A stretch of DNA of 20,918 nt from SZUA-287 sp036397975 (GTDB taxonomy: Bacteria > Bacteroidota > Ignavibacteria > UBA10030 > UBA6906). The position numbers and the translations under genes are program-made. Each line of letters begins with the position of its first letter. Positions within the stretch are counted from its first letter, which is position 1. Of the stretch, positions 1-8,005 are shown one piece after another. The notes under the pieces were generated by a model that searched no databases, was not told where the DNA came from, and saw only the letters and a list, made by a program, of their open reading frames with translations. The stretch spans positions 1 to 20,918 of the forward strand of contig DASWHW010000006.1 of the NCBI GenBank assembly GCA_036397975.1, written 5' to 3'.

Positions 1-64
1 ACTTCAAGAGGCGCTTCATCAGCGTCCCGTCGTATGCTTTTCCTAAGATTTCTTCTTCGTGCAT
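1..64 (-). CDS. ABC exporter half-transporter, second subunit (N-terminal fragment, cut by window edge)
   Basis: Only the first 21 codons are inside the window. They read MHEEEILGKAYDGTLMKRLL and continue off the left edge. An acidic stretch followed by LGKAYD and a basic amphipathic segment is how the N-terminus of MdlB/MsbA-type exporter subunits usually looks just before the first membrane helix. The ATG lies 3 bases after the stop of the upstream ABC half-transporter, which suggests translational coupling and a heterodimer. The upstream subunit has a degenerate catalytic site, so this partner would be expected to carry the canonical Walker B glutamate, but that part is outside the window. 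The call rests mainly on context and the short N-terminal match. Confidence 0.7.
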   Translation of the reverse strand, partial: MHEEEILGKAYDGTLMKRLLK

Positions 65-67
65 GGA

Positions 68-1828
68 TTACAGCTCTTCCAGCTCTTTTTCAAGCAGCTG
101 CTTCTGATGCAGGTCTGCATACTTGCCGCCAAGCTTCACCAGCTCGTCGTGGGTTCCCCGCTCGACAATTTCACCGTCATGCAGGACGATGATCATGTCG
201 GCATCCTTGACGGTGGAAATGCGGTGGCTGATCAGGATGCTCGTCCGTTTGCTCATGACGCTTTTGAGACGTTTGAGAACCTCTTCTTCAGTATGCGTAT
301 CAACGGCAGAGAGAGCATCGTCGAGAATGAGTATCTTTGGTTTTCGCATCACCGCCCGCGCTATACTTGCGCGCTGTTTCTGTCCGCCCGAAAGAGTAAT
401 ACCCCGTTCGCCAAGCATTGTCCTGAACCCCTTTGGGAAATCATCGACATCATTCACAAGCTGTGAGATTTCGGCAGCCTCGCGGACATGGTCATCCGTG
501 CCGTTATCGGCGCCATAGCTAATGTTCTCCATAATCGAGTCTGAGAAGAGAAATGTCTCTTGCGGTACGTACCCGATGTTTTCGCGCAACACCTTCAGGG
601 GAATTTGTTGGATAGGGATCCCGTCGATGAGCAGATCTCCTTTCGAAATATCGCAGAGACGAGGTAGCAAATTTACGAGCGTGCTCTTGCCTGCACCGGT
701 GTACCCGACTATTGCAACAGTGGAGCCTTGAGGAATCAGGAGGTTCATATTGTAGAGCGAAGGATTCTTCGCACCACGATACTGAAAGTTGACACCGCGG
801 AACTCAATTTGCCCGCTGATTGTCTGGATTGAATCATCCGTTTGTTCGGAATCCTGAATCTCCGGCGGTGTATCCCAGATTCGTGCAAGACGAGCCATGG
901 ATGCGGCCCCCTGTTGCAGTATATTGATAACCCACCCAAAAGCGATCATCGGCCAGATGAGTATCGCCAGATAGCCGAGAAAGGCCGTAAGCATTCCAAT
1001 GGTAAGGCGTCCATCAATAACGCGAAGACCGCCCTGGTACAGAGTAATCACCAATGACAATCCGACGAGAAGAAACATCAGCGGCCACATAATCGACTGG
1101 ACACGCGCCAGAACGAGGTTCCTCTTGAGATAGTCAAGGCTGAGAGAACGAAAGAGCCCGATCTCATATTGTTCGCGAACGTATGCTTTCACCACCCGAA
1201 TTCCTGAGAGATTTTCCTGCGCCCTGGTTGTCAATTCGGCATATTGCTCCTGACGCTCCTGAAACTTCACGTGGACAATCTTCCCGAGCCTGTACACCGC
1301 AAATGAAACAAACGGCAACGGGATGAGCGCCATGAGCGTCAGTTGCCAATCCTGGAAGAGCATTACGACTATAACCATCGTGAATGTCATCATCGTATCG
1401 GTCGGATACATGATGCCCGGGCCGAGGCTGTTGCGCACCGCGCTGATGTCGTTCGTTGCATGCGCCATCAAATCTCCCGTGGGAGTGTTCTGGAAAAACG
1501 AGAGGGAGAGTTTTTGAATGTGCGAAAGAAAATCGTTGCGGAGATCGTACTCGACCTTGCGGGAAACGACAATGATCGTCTGGCGTGTGAGGAACGTGAA
1601 GAACCCTGAGACAACGGAGAAGCCAACCAACAGTCCGGCATACGTCAACAGGTTGCCCGTGTTCAAATTGCCTGCCGAAAGCCCTTCTTTGATAATATCA
1701 ATCGCGCGACCAACGAAGAGTGGAATGGCCACTGCGAAGACGTTGCTCATCACCACGGTGAATACACCGAGAACAAGCGTCTTCTTATAACGAGCCAAAT
1801 ATGGAATGAGACGCAGAAGTGGCTTCAT
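68..1828 (-). CDS. ABC transporter, fused permease and ATP-binding half (MdlA/MsbA-like exporter)
   Basis: This 586-residue half-exporter has six predicted membrane segments in about residues 1-310, followed by a nucleotide-binding domain. Visible motifs are Walker A GYTGAGKS (375-382), Q-loop Q423, signature LSGGQ (479-483), Walker B ILILDD (499-504) and switch His535. The position normally held by the catalytic glutamate is Asp504 (LDDALSAVD), the pattern of the degenerate subunit in heterodimeric exporters such as MdlA or TM287. The ATG is preceded by GAAGGGA about 9 bases upstream and lies 21 bases after serS. The next subunit starts 3 bases downstream. It probably exports lipids or hydrophobic compounds across the inner membrane as a heterodimer; the substrate is unknown. 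Confidence in the family is very high. Confidence 0.95.
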   Translation of the reverse strand: MKPLLRLIPYLARYKKTLVLGVFTVVMSNVFAVAIPLFVGRAIDIIKEGLSAGNLNTGNLLTYAGLLVGFSVVSGFFTFLTRQTIIVVSRKVEYDLRNDFLSHIQKLSLSFFQNTPTGDLMAHATNDISAVRNSLGPGIMYPTDTMMTFTMVIVVMLFQDWQLTLMALIPLPFVSFAVYRLGKIVHVKFQERQEQYAELTTRAQENLSGIRVVKAYVREQYEIGLFRSLSLDYLKRNLVLARVQSIMWPLMFLLVGLSLVITLYQGGLRVIDGRLTIGMLTAFLGYLAILIWPMIAFGWVINILQQGAASMARLARIWDTPPEIQDSEQTDDSIQTISGQIEFRGVNFQYRGAKNPSLYNMNLLIPQGSTVAIVGYTGAGKSTLVNLLPRLCDISKGDLLIDGIPIQQIPLKVLRENIGYVPQETFLFSDSIMENISYGADNGTDDHVREAAEISQLVNDVDDFPKGFRTMLGERGITLSGGQKQRASIARAVMRKPKILILDDALSAVDTHTEEEVLKRLKSVMSKRTSILISHRISTVKDADMIIVLHDGEIVERGTHDELVKLGGKYADLHQKQLLEKELEEL

Positions 1829-1849
1829 CAGACTTTTCCCTTCATTCTT

Positions 1850-3115
1850 CTATCCTATGATTTCAAACCCGGTGTACTCATGCAGCACCTTGGGGATTAC
1901 CACCTTTCCTTCAGGTGTCTGGTTGTGTTCCAGCAACGCCGCAACAATCCGGGGAAGCGCGAGTGCGGAGCCGTTGAGTGTATGAACAATCTCCGGCTTC
2001 CCGCCGTCCGGTCGGAAGCGCAAGTTCATCCGTCGCGCCTGGTACGACTCAAAATTGCTCACCGACGAGACCTCCAGCCATTTCTGTTGGCCGGCAGCCC
2101 ACACCTCGAGATCGTATTTCTTTGTTTGGGTGAACCCGAGATCACCGGTACACATGAGGAGTACGTGATATTGCAAACCAAGTTTCTGCAAAAGTCTCTC
2201 TGCATCCTCACGCAGCAGCTCAAGCTCATCGTATGAAGAATCCGGGTGAACGAACTTCACCAGCTCCACTTTGTTAAATTGGTGGACACGATTCAGTCCG
2301 CGAACGTCCTTGCCATACGACCCTGCCTCGCGCCGGAAGCACGGCGTGTACGCACAGAACTTTATCGGCAGATCCTTTTGCGCCAGAATCTCATCTCGGT
2401 GGAAATTTGTCAACGGGACCTCTGCTGTGGGAACAAGGTAGAAGTCGTCTTTTGTGACCACATACATCTGGTCTTCTTTGTCCGGTAGTTGACCAGTGCC
2501 TGTCGCACTTGCAGCGTTCACCATGAGCGGTGGCATGATCTCTGTGTAGCCTTGCGACGCGGCTTCGTCCAGAAAGAAATTGATGAGCGCACGCTCCAGT
2601 TGCGCACCTTTCCCAATGTAGACAGGAAATCCTGCGCCGGTGATCTTCGTTCCCCGGGCAAAATCGATGATGCCCAGTTTCTCCACCAGCTCCCAGTGCG
2701 GTTTCATCGGAAAGTCCACCGACGGCGGATCTCCGTGCGTCGCAATGACTTTGTTCTCCGCTGGACTTTTGCCAATCGGCACAGACCCATGCGGGATGTT
2801 GGGAATCTGCAGGAGAAAATCCACGCGTTTTGTTTCCACTATCCTTAACTGCTCATCGATTCCTTTGATCTCGTCCGCGACAGTTTTCATCTCTGCGATC
2901 ACGGCACTCGCGTCCTCCCCTTTCGACTTCATTTTACCGACTTCCGCCGAAACCGCATTTTTCTTTGCCTTGAGTTGCTCAACTTTTTGCAACAGTTCCC
3001 GTCGTTGATCGTCGATTGCGATTACTTCGTCCACAAGCGCGGGGTCTTCCTTCTTGTTCTTCACCCCTTCAATGACCTTGTCGCGGTTCTCTCGTATGAA
3101 TTTTATATCGAGCAT
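1850..3115 (-). CDS. serS: Seryl-tRNA synthetase
   Basis: A 421-residue class II aminoacyl-tRNA synthetase that charges tRNA-Ser in the cytoplasm; the length is typical. The N-terminus (about residues 1-110) is a charged heptad-rich segment matching the antiparallel coiled-coil arm that grips the long variable arm of tRNA-Ser. The catalytic core carries the motif 2 region FRREAGSYGKDVRGLNRVHQ and the motif 3 region LNGSALALPR near the C-terminus. The ATG has an AAAAGGG sequence about 5 bases upstream. It lies 18 bases after the reductase-like gene and 21 bases before the ABC exporter. This is probably the only serS of the genome, although that cannot be tested here. No unusual substitution was seen. 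Confidence 0.98.
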   Translation of the reverse strand: MLDIKFIRENRDKVIEGVKNKKEDPALVDEVIAIDDQRRELLQKVEQLKAKKNAVSAEVGKMKSKGEDASAVIAEMKTVADEIKGIDEQLRIVETKRVDFLLQIPNIPHGSVPIGKSPAENKVIATHGDPPSVDFPMKPHWELVEKLGIIDFARGTKITGAGFPVYIGKGAQLERALINFFLDEAASQGYTEIMPPLMVNAASATGTGQLPDKEDQMYVVTKDDFYLVPTAEVPLTNFHRDEILAQKDLPIKFCAYTPCFRREAGSYGKDVRGLNRVHQFNKVELVKFVHPDSSYDELELLREDAERLLQKLGLQYHVLLMCTGDLGFTQTKKYDLEVWAAGQQKWLEVSSVSNFESYQARRMNLRFRPDGGKPEIVHTLNGSALALPRIVAALLEHNQTPEGKVVIPKVLHEYTGFEIIG

Positions 3116-3133
3116 AACGCCCTTTTGGCTTCG

Positions 3134-4099
3134 CTAGGATTTATGGCGCCCTGAAGGTCCCGGCACCGGCGCGCTATCCGCCATTCGCTTTGAGTGGTTT
3201 GATATCTGGTTCTTCAGCACCATCAACCCTTGGTCAACCGTTGACGGTTTGATTCCCAGTTCTACCTCTGCCTTTAAGGTTACCAGTCCTGATTTCAGCG
3301 GTCGCGCTGCAGGCTGCTTCAATTGTTTTGTCTTGATCGCGCTGATCAATGATGGATCAAAGCCAAACACACGCGCCAGCTTCAGGGAGAACTCAAAGCG
3401 GTTGACGATATCACGTCCTGCAATATTGTAAAAACCCGATCTCTTCATTTCAATGCCCCGCATGATCCCGTATGCGAGATCATCTGCAAGTGTTGGATTG
3501 CTGAACTGATCGTCGACGATGCGCACAGCCGAGTTCTTTTCGAGGCTTTGAATAAGCCACGTTGCAAAATTCAGCTTCGCGCCGGTCGCATATCCGTAGA
3601 GGACGATCGTCCTCGCGACAAAGTAGTCCAATCCCGATGCCCGCAGCGCGTTCTCGCTGGCCAGCTTGGTCTTTCCATAGTAGTTAATCGGCTCCGGGCG
3701 CGAGTTTTCGTCATACGGACCTTCTTTGCCATCGAAGAGATAATCGGTGGAGACATGAAAGATTTTTGCACCGGACTTTCGCGCTCCATCAATAATATTT
3801 TCCACCCCCTCCACATTGATTTTCCATGCATCCTCCCGGCGGGTCTCGCAGGCATCCACATTGGTCATCGCCGCAGCATTCACAATAATTTCCGGTTCGA
3901 CGGCCTGAATGACCTTCTTCACATCCTTCTTGACGCAAATGTCGAGTTGCAAATAGCTGGTGGACGGCAGCTTGCGACTAGATTCACTTGCGAGGGAGGC
4001 CAATGTCAAATCGTACGCTGTTCCTCTCAAGAGCAGATCGGCAATTTTTTGTCCGAGAAGACCGTTCGATCCAATGAGGAGAACCTTTTTCGCGCTCAC
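3134..4099 (-). CDS. NAD(P)-dependent sugar-nucleotide reductase-like protein (RmlD/extended SDR family)
   Basis: A 321-residue Rossmann-fold protein of the RmlD_sub_bind type. It has the nucleotide-binding loop GSNGLLG (10-16), the STDY segment (117-120) supplying the catalytic Thr/Ser region, and the YxxxK pair Tyr141/Lys145 within YYGKTK. The segment DYLFDGKEGPYDE is characteristic of dTDP-4-dehydrorhamnose reductases. No rmlA, rmlB or rmlC lies nearby, so the substrate is uncertain and I give no symbol. The last roughly 25 residues (from KNQISN) are low-complexity and lie beyond the usual fold. The start is GTG at 4099. It shares the bases GTGA with the dapD stop, which fixes the start and implies coupled translation. 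Confidence 0.85.
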   Translation of the reverse strand: MSAKKVLLIGSNGLLGQKIADLLLRGTAYDLTLASLASESSRKLPSTSYLQLDICVKKDVKKVIQAVEPEIIVNAAAMTNVDACETRREDAWKINVEGVENIIDGARKSGAKIFHVSTDYLFDGKEGPYDENSRPEPINYYGKTKLASENALRASGLDYFVARTIVLYGYATGAKLNFATWLIQSLEKNSAVRIVDDQFSNPTLADDLAYGIMRGIEMKRSGFYNIAGRDIVNRFEFSLKLARVFGFDPSLISAIKTKQLKQPAARPLKSGLVTLKAEVELGIKPSTVDQGLMVLKNQISNHSKRMADSAPVPGPSGRHKS

Positions 4100-4929
4100 C
4101 GCAGACTCTCTTCCAGGGCTGTCGAGGCCGAGGTTTTTGCATCTCGATACTTAATGATGATTGGCGTCGCGACGGAAAGTCCTTCCCTCTTTGCCCAATC
4201 CCCTGCAACCGGTCTGCTGCCGGGTATCACCACAGCACGGGCGGGGATAACGAGAGGCTGATCGCCCTCCTTGCGATATGTTTTCTGGTGCACAAGATCA
4301 AACACTGGCGTTCCTCCCGTAAGGATGACTCCCGCACCTATAACTGCTCCGCGTTGCACGATTGTTCCTTCATAGATTCCGGTGTTTCCGCCAACCAGGA
4401 CATCATCTTCGATGATCACCGGAAGTGAACCAATCGGCTCCAACACGCCGCCGATCTGTGCCGCGGCACTCAGATGTACTCTCTTCCCGACTTGGGCGCA
4501 TGACCCAACAAGCGCATGCGAATCGATCATCGTTTGTTCATCAACGTAGGCACCGACATTGATGTACATCGGAGGCATGCACACAACGCTTGCTGCAACG
4601 TACGCTCCATCCCGAATCGTCGATCCACCCGGAACGATCCGAACACCGTCACTCAAAGTAAGGTGTTTGATGGGAAAAGTATCATTATCGAAAAATCGAA
4701 AAGGTGGGATCGTCTCGATCTCATTCATTACCCCAAGGCGAAAGCCAAGCAGGATTCCCTTTTTCACCCAATGGTTTGTCTTCCACAAACCGGACGCAGG
4801 TTCTGCGGCGCGTATCGCGCCCCGGTTGAGAAGAGTTTTGAATTCCCCAAAAACACGAAGTGCAGCCTCGCGATCAAGGGCTTTCGGATCCTGAGCGTAG
4901 AACCTCTCGATGTCTTCTTGCATCGGCAT
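4096..4929 (-). CDS. dapD: 2,3,4,5-tetrahydropyridine-2,6-dicarboxylate N-succinyltransferase
   Basis: A 277-residue DapD, close to the roughly 274 residues of the E. coli enzyme. It transfers succinyl from succinyl-CoA to tetrahydrodipicolinate, committing the pathway to the succinylase branch of lysine and meso-diaminopimelate synthesis. The N-terminal helical domain includes WKTNHWVKKGILLGFRLG. The C-terminal half is a left-handed beta-helix of hexapeptide repeats, for example MYINVGAYVDEQTMIDSHALVG in two adjoining blocks, GSCAQVGKRVHLSAAAQIGG and DDVLVGGNTGIYEGT. The start ATG at 4929 is 4 bases after the dapA stop, and a second ATG follows two codons later. The stop overlaps the downstream GTG start. 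dapC, dapE, dapF and lysA are not in the window. Confidence 0.97.
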   Translation of the reverse strand: MPMQEDIERFYAQDPKALDREAALRVFGEFKTLLNRGAIRAAEPASGLWKTNHWVKKGILLGFRLGVMNEIETIPPFRFFDNDTFPIKHLTLSDGVRIVPGGSTIRDGAYVAASVVCMPPMYINVGAYVDEQTMIDSHALVGSCAQVGKRVHLSAAAQIGGVLEPIGSLPVIIEDDVLVGGNTGIYEGTIVQRGAVIGAGVILTGGTPVFDLVHQKTYRKEGDQPLVIPARAVVIPGSRPVAGDWAKREGLSVATPIIIKYRDAKTSASTALEESLR

Positions 4930-4933
4930 AGGT

Positions 4934-5833
4934 CTAGAGCATGCCCAGCTCTTTTAATACTTTTTCGACCTTCGGACGCGCAGCGTCGCTGAGGTGCACT
5001 AGCGGCAAACGAACATCATCGTCCATAAGATCCATCATGGACATGGCCGCTTTGGCCGGAATCGGATTCGACTCGATGAAGTTGATATTCATAAGATCGG
5101 TGAGGGCATAGTGGAGCTTTTGCGCCTGCTTGATTTTTCCTTTTAAGGCAAACCGCACCATGTCGGAAAACATTTTCGGCGCTTCATTCGCTACAACCGA
5201 AATCACACCGTCGGCACCCAGAGCAACCAGAGGTAACGTCAGGTTGTCGTCGCCCGACCAGACACCGAAGCCTTTGGGCCGGTGGTGAAGAATCTCGATG
5301 ATCTGGCTGAAGTTGGCCGAAGCTTCCTTGACCCCACAGATGAACGGAATCTCCTCTGCCATTCTGAGAATCGTTCCGCTGTCGATGTTCGACGCGGTTC
5401 GTCCTGGAACATTATACGCGATAATAGGCATCTCCACCGCGTCGGCGATATGACTGAAGTGTTGGTAGATCCCCTCCTGTGTGGGCTTGTTGTAGAATGG
5501 CGCGACAGAGAGAAGTGCATCCGCACCGGCCTGTTTTGCCATCCGGGCAAGAGAGACGGCAACATTCGTGTTGTTGCTGCTTGCTCCCGCAATCACCGGA
5601 ACACGCCCACGGGTTTCCTCCACCACAATCTCGATGACATGTTGTTGTTCATCCATCGATAGCGTTGCAGCTTCTCCGGTACTGCCAATAGGGACAAGCG
5701 CCTCGACCTTTCCCTTGATCTGTCTGTCGACGAGTTCGCGCATCGTCAGTTCGTCGAGGGATCCGTCCTTTTTGAAGGGAGTGACAAGGGCAGTTGCCGT
5801 GCCGGCAAAGAGGAGTTTTCGTTTCGTTGCCAT
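4934..5833 (-). CDS. dapA: 4-hydroxy-tetrahydrodipicolinate synthase
   Basis: A 299-residue TIM-barrel aldolase of the DapA/NAL family. It condenses pyruvate with aspartate semialdehyde, the first dedicated step of lysine/diaminopimelate synthesis. Visible active-site residues are the Schiff-base Lys169 in CGVKEASAN, Tyr140 in AYNVPGRT and Tyr114 in PFYNKPTQEG, the last segment being typical of DapA rather than N-acetylneuraminate lyase. The pyruvate-binding loop reads GSTGEAATL, so Ser51 occupies the position that is Thr44 in E. coli (GTTGE); this is conservative. The ATG is 4 bases after the dapB stop and 4 bases precede dapD, so dapBAD forms a compact block. Synthase function is well supported by the operon. 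Confidence 0.96.
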   Translation of the reverse strand: MATKRKLLFAGTATALVTPFKKDGSLDELTMRELVDRQIKGKVEALVPIGSTGEAATLSMDEQQHVIEIVVEETRGRVPVIAGASSNNTNVAVSLARMAKQAGADALLSVAPFYNKPTQEGIYQHFSHIADAVEMPIIAYNVPGRTASNIDSGTILRMAEEIPFICGVKEASANFSQIIEILHHRPKGFGVWSGDDNLTLPLVALGADGVISVVANEAPKMFSDMVRFALKGKIKQAQKLHYALTDLMNINFIESNPIPAKAAMSMMDLMDDDVRLPLVHLSDAARPKVEKVLKELGML

Positions 5834-5837
5834 AGGT

Positions 5838-6572
5838 TTATCCGAGTATGACGTCTCTCATCGTAAACATTCCTTTTCGACCCTTCAGCCATTCCGCTGC
5901 AAGCAGAGCGCCGAGGGCGAAGCCGCGTCTGTTCTTCGCGGTATGAATCAATGTGAGAGAATCGGATTCGGAATCAAACAAAATCTGATGCGTTCCGGTC
6001 ACATGCCCCATCCGGCTTGAAGTGATGTGCAGCTGTTCTGATTTCACTGGTTCCTGTGCAGGGTGGGTCAGCAATTGTTGTTTCCGGCGGATCGTCTGCA
6101 GGATGATCGATCCGAGCGCCAGGGCAGTCCCGCTGGGACTGTCTACCTTACCCGCGTGATGCGTTTCATTCAGCGCAACATCATATTCCGGGTACTTATC
6201 AATAAGACGAGACGCGTCATGCACGATCTGCATAAAGAGATTTACACCGAGAGAAAAATTAGCAGCATGCACCAAGCCGATCTTGTGCTTTTCAACGAGT
6301 GCTTTGACAACGTCAAGATGATCATGCCATCCGGTGGTTCCTACCACCATGCTTTTGCCACAACCGGCGACCGCTTTGATGTTATCCACGACAACCCCCG
6401 GATGCGAGAAATCGATGCACACATCAGCGTCGGCAAGCGCGTGGTCGGTAATTCCCATACTGCCGATGTTGTTGTTGCTGTTCAACACCCTGAGGATCTT
6501 TGCTCCCCTCTCGGCTGCAACCGATTCCACTTCCTTTCCCATCTTCCCATGCCCGATGAGAACGATGTTCAT
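5838..6572 (-). CDS. dapB: 4-hydroxy-tetrahydrodipicolinate reductase
   Basis: A 244-residue NAD(P)H-dependent reductase acting directly after DapA. The N-terminal Rossmann loop is GHGKMG (7-12), with GTTG at 78-81. The substrate domain has ETHHAGKVDSPSGTA, containing the paired histidines 138-139, Lys142 and the SGT phosphate-like loop. The length matches short Bacteroidota-type DapB. I chose the ATG at 6572 because it begins directly at the Rossmann strand MNIVLIGHG and has AAGAGGA about 5 bases upstream. An in-frame start at 6674 would add 34 unrelated residues and overlap the upstream kinase. It lies 22 bases after that kinase. Confidence 0.96.
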   Translation of the reverse strand: MNIVLIGHGKMGKEVESVAAERGAKILRVLNSNNNIGSMGITDHALADADVCIDFSHPGVVVDNIKAVAGCGKSMVVGTTGWHDHLDVVKALVEKHKIGLVHAANFSLGVNLFMQIVHDASRLIDKYPEYDVALNETHHAGKVDSPSGTALALGSIILQTIRRKQQLLTHPAQEPVKSEQLHITSSRMGHVTGTHQILFDSESDSLTLIHTAKNRRGFALGALLAAEWLKGRKGMFTMRDVILG

Positions 6573-6594
6573 GTCATCCTCTTGAACAGTTTCG

Positions 6595-7497
6595 CTATGA
6601 ATCAATCCCGACAGAGGCGGGAACTGCCTGCACCTTTCCTGACGCGACTCTCCGTGCCGCCACTGCGTTGGCAAATCTCGTTGCCTCCTGGAGATCCCCC
6701 GATTTCAGTGCCCGCACAAGGAAGGCAGCGCCAAAGGTATCACCGACACCGACGGTATCATTGTTGCCATTCGCGGCGATGCCGTCAACATCCATTCGAA
6801 GAGTCTTCTTATGCTCGCTCGTGAAGAGCGAGGCGCCTTTTGGGCCACGCGTAACGATGATCGCTTTGGTCCCGAGTGTCAGCAGGTGGTTGACAGTCTG
6901 CCCTTCAGACATTTTTTCTTGTGCAAGTCCTCGCAGCTCCTCTTCGTTGAGCTGGACGTAATCCGTCATGAACACCCAGCGACGCCAGTATTCAACCGGA
7001 CGGCGAATGCGTTCTTTCTTTTCGTTGATACCGAGAGTGAGGTTATGGTAGTCGAACAACAAGGGCGTTCGCTTCGGTCGAATGTCGAGTCGCAGCTGGT
7101 CAAGCGTGTCCACCGTTAGATCCTGTCCCGACGTCATGTTCACGAGAACCGCATCGACATTCAGAAATCTCTTTATCCTGTCATATGGAATGGGAGGAGC
7201 GATATCGATCGAACACTGCGCAGTCTGCTGACCGGGAACATAGTGCACCTGCGGTGTGGGCGTACCGAGCTGGAATATTCCTGCCGAGTCCACGTTCCCC
7301 AAATTGACGCATTCCTTCACCACTCCTTCCTTCTCTTCCTCCCCTACACCAAAGACCGGAATCACCCGATCGTTCTCTCCCAAGAGCGCCGACAATGCCG
7401 ACACCGTATTGAAGATGCCCCCACTGCGGCGAGCAACCTGATCTTTTTTCCCGTGGATGATATCAACTGCGAAGTGACCGACAACGAGTATTTTCAT
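6595..7497 (-). CDS. PfkB/ribokinase-family carbohydrate or nucleoside kinase
   Basis: A 300-residue PfkB-family kinase of normal length. The N-terminus MKILVVGHFAVDII and the GG pair at 26-27 (RRSGGIFNT) fit the substrate-binding half. The C-terminal signature NNDTVGVGDTFGAAFL contains the anion-hole glycines and catalytic base Asp253. TRGPKG (216-221) and the NxxE pair Asn184/Glu187 complete the ATP/metal site. The substrate cannot be deduced; sugar, nucleoside and other hydroxyl acceptors all occur in this family. It sits between purE (25 bases) and dapB (22 bases) in the long minus-strand unit, which gives no clear clue. The start has no Shine-Dalgarno; instead ACCCTCCTT directly precedes the ATG. 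Confidence 0.9.
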   Translation of the reverse strand: MKILVVGHFAVDIIHGKKDQVARRSGGIFNTVSALSALLGENDRVIPVFGVGEEEKEGVVKECVNLGNVDSAGIFQLGTPTPQVHYVPGQQTAQCSIDIAPPIPYDRIKRFLNVDAVLVNMTSGQDLTVDTLDQLRLDIRPKRTPLLFDYHNLTLGINEKKERIRRPVEYWRRWVFMTDYVQLNEEELRGLAQEKMSEGQTVNHLLTLGTKAIIVTRGPKGASLFTSEHKKTLRMDVDGIAANGNNDTVGVGDTFGAAFLVRALKSGDLQEATRFANAVAARRVASGKVQAVPASVGIDS

Positions 7498-7522
7498 AAG
7501 GAGGGTACCGACTGTACGTGAA

Positions 7523-7981
7523 TCAGAATTTTGATCCTTGTTTACGGAACTCGATGAGTTTTGCTTTTAGGGAAGGATCATTCATGGCAAGAATCTCGGC
7601 GGCGAGCACGGCTGCATTTTTCGCACCGGCAGAGCCTATGGCAACCGTTGCCACTGGAATCCCCGACGGCATTTGCACAATAGAATAGAGAGCATCAACG
7701 CCGTTCAACGCCGAACCCTCTAGAGGAACGCCAATTACCGGCAGGACGGTGAGTGCAGCAACAACACCGGGCAGATGGGCAGCCATACCCGCTGCCGCAA
7801 TGATGAGGGAGAATCCATTTTTTTCCGCGTTCTTCACGAACGCCGCGGTTTCATCCGGCTGCCGGTGCGCTGACAAGACCTTGAGTTCGTAGTCGATACC
7901 GAACTTTGTCAAGTACTCGGCGCACCCGCGCATGACGGGCTCGTCGGAGGCACTACCGACCAGAATAGCTACTTTTGACAT
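7523..7981 (-). CDS. purE: N5-carboxyaminoimidazole ribonucleotide mutase
   Basis: A 152-residue class I PurE. It moves the carboxylate from N5 to C4 in de novo purine synthesis, acting after PurK. Visible motifs are GSASD (9-13), the catalytic SAHR (37-40, His39), AAAGMAAHLPGVVAALT, and the C-terminal MPSGIPVATVAIG with SAGAKNAAVLAAEIL. These fit the bacterial mutase type. The ATG has CAGCAGGT 4-5 bases upstream. It lies 24 bases after the hisA-like gene. No purK is in the window, so the partner enzyme must be encoded elsewhere. Confidence 0.97.
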   Translation of the reverse strand: MSKVAILVGSASDEPVMRGCAEYLTKFGIDYELKVLSAHRQPDETAAFVKNAEKNGFSLIIAAAGMAAHLPGVVAALTVLPVIGVPLEGSALNGVDALYSIVQMPSGIPVATVAIGSAGAKNAAVLAAEILAMNDPSLKAKLIEFRKQGSKF

Positions 7982-8005
7982 TCAACCTGCTGAGGTATAA
8001 TTGAG

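Noticed and set aside
3548..4261. 237-codon open frame on the plus strand
   Set aside because: It is antisense to the reductase-like gene and dapD, both with clear motifs; composition is shadow-like.
4934..5833. N-acetylneuraminate lyase because of the GSTGE loop
   Set aside because: YNKPTQEG, the size and the dapB/dapD neighbours point to DapA; Ser for Thr in this loop is conservative.
6573..6674. N-terminal extension of dapB to 6674
   Set aside because: The added residues do not resemble DapB and overlap the kinase gene; the ATG at 6572 begins the Rossmann fold and has a good ribosome binding site.
6063..6824. 253-codon open frame on the plus strand
   Set aside because: It is antisense to dapB and the kinase; contains Arg/His-rich low-quality sequence and no family match.
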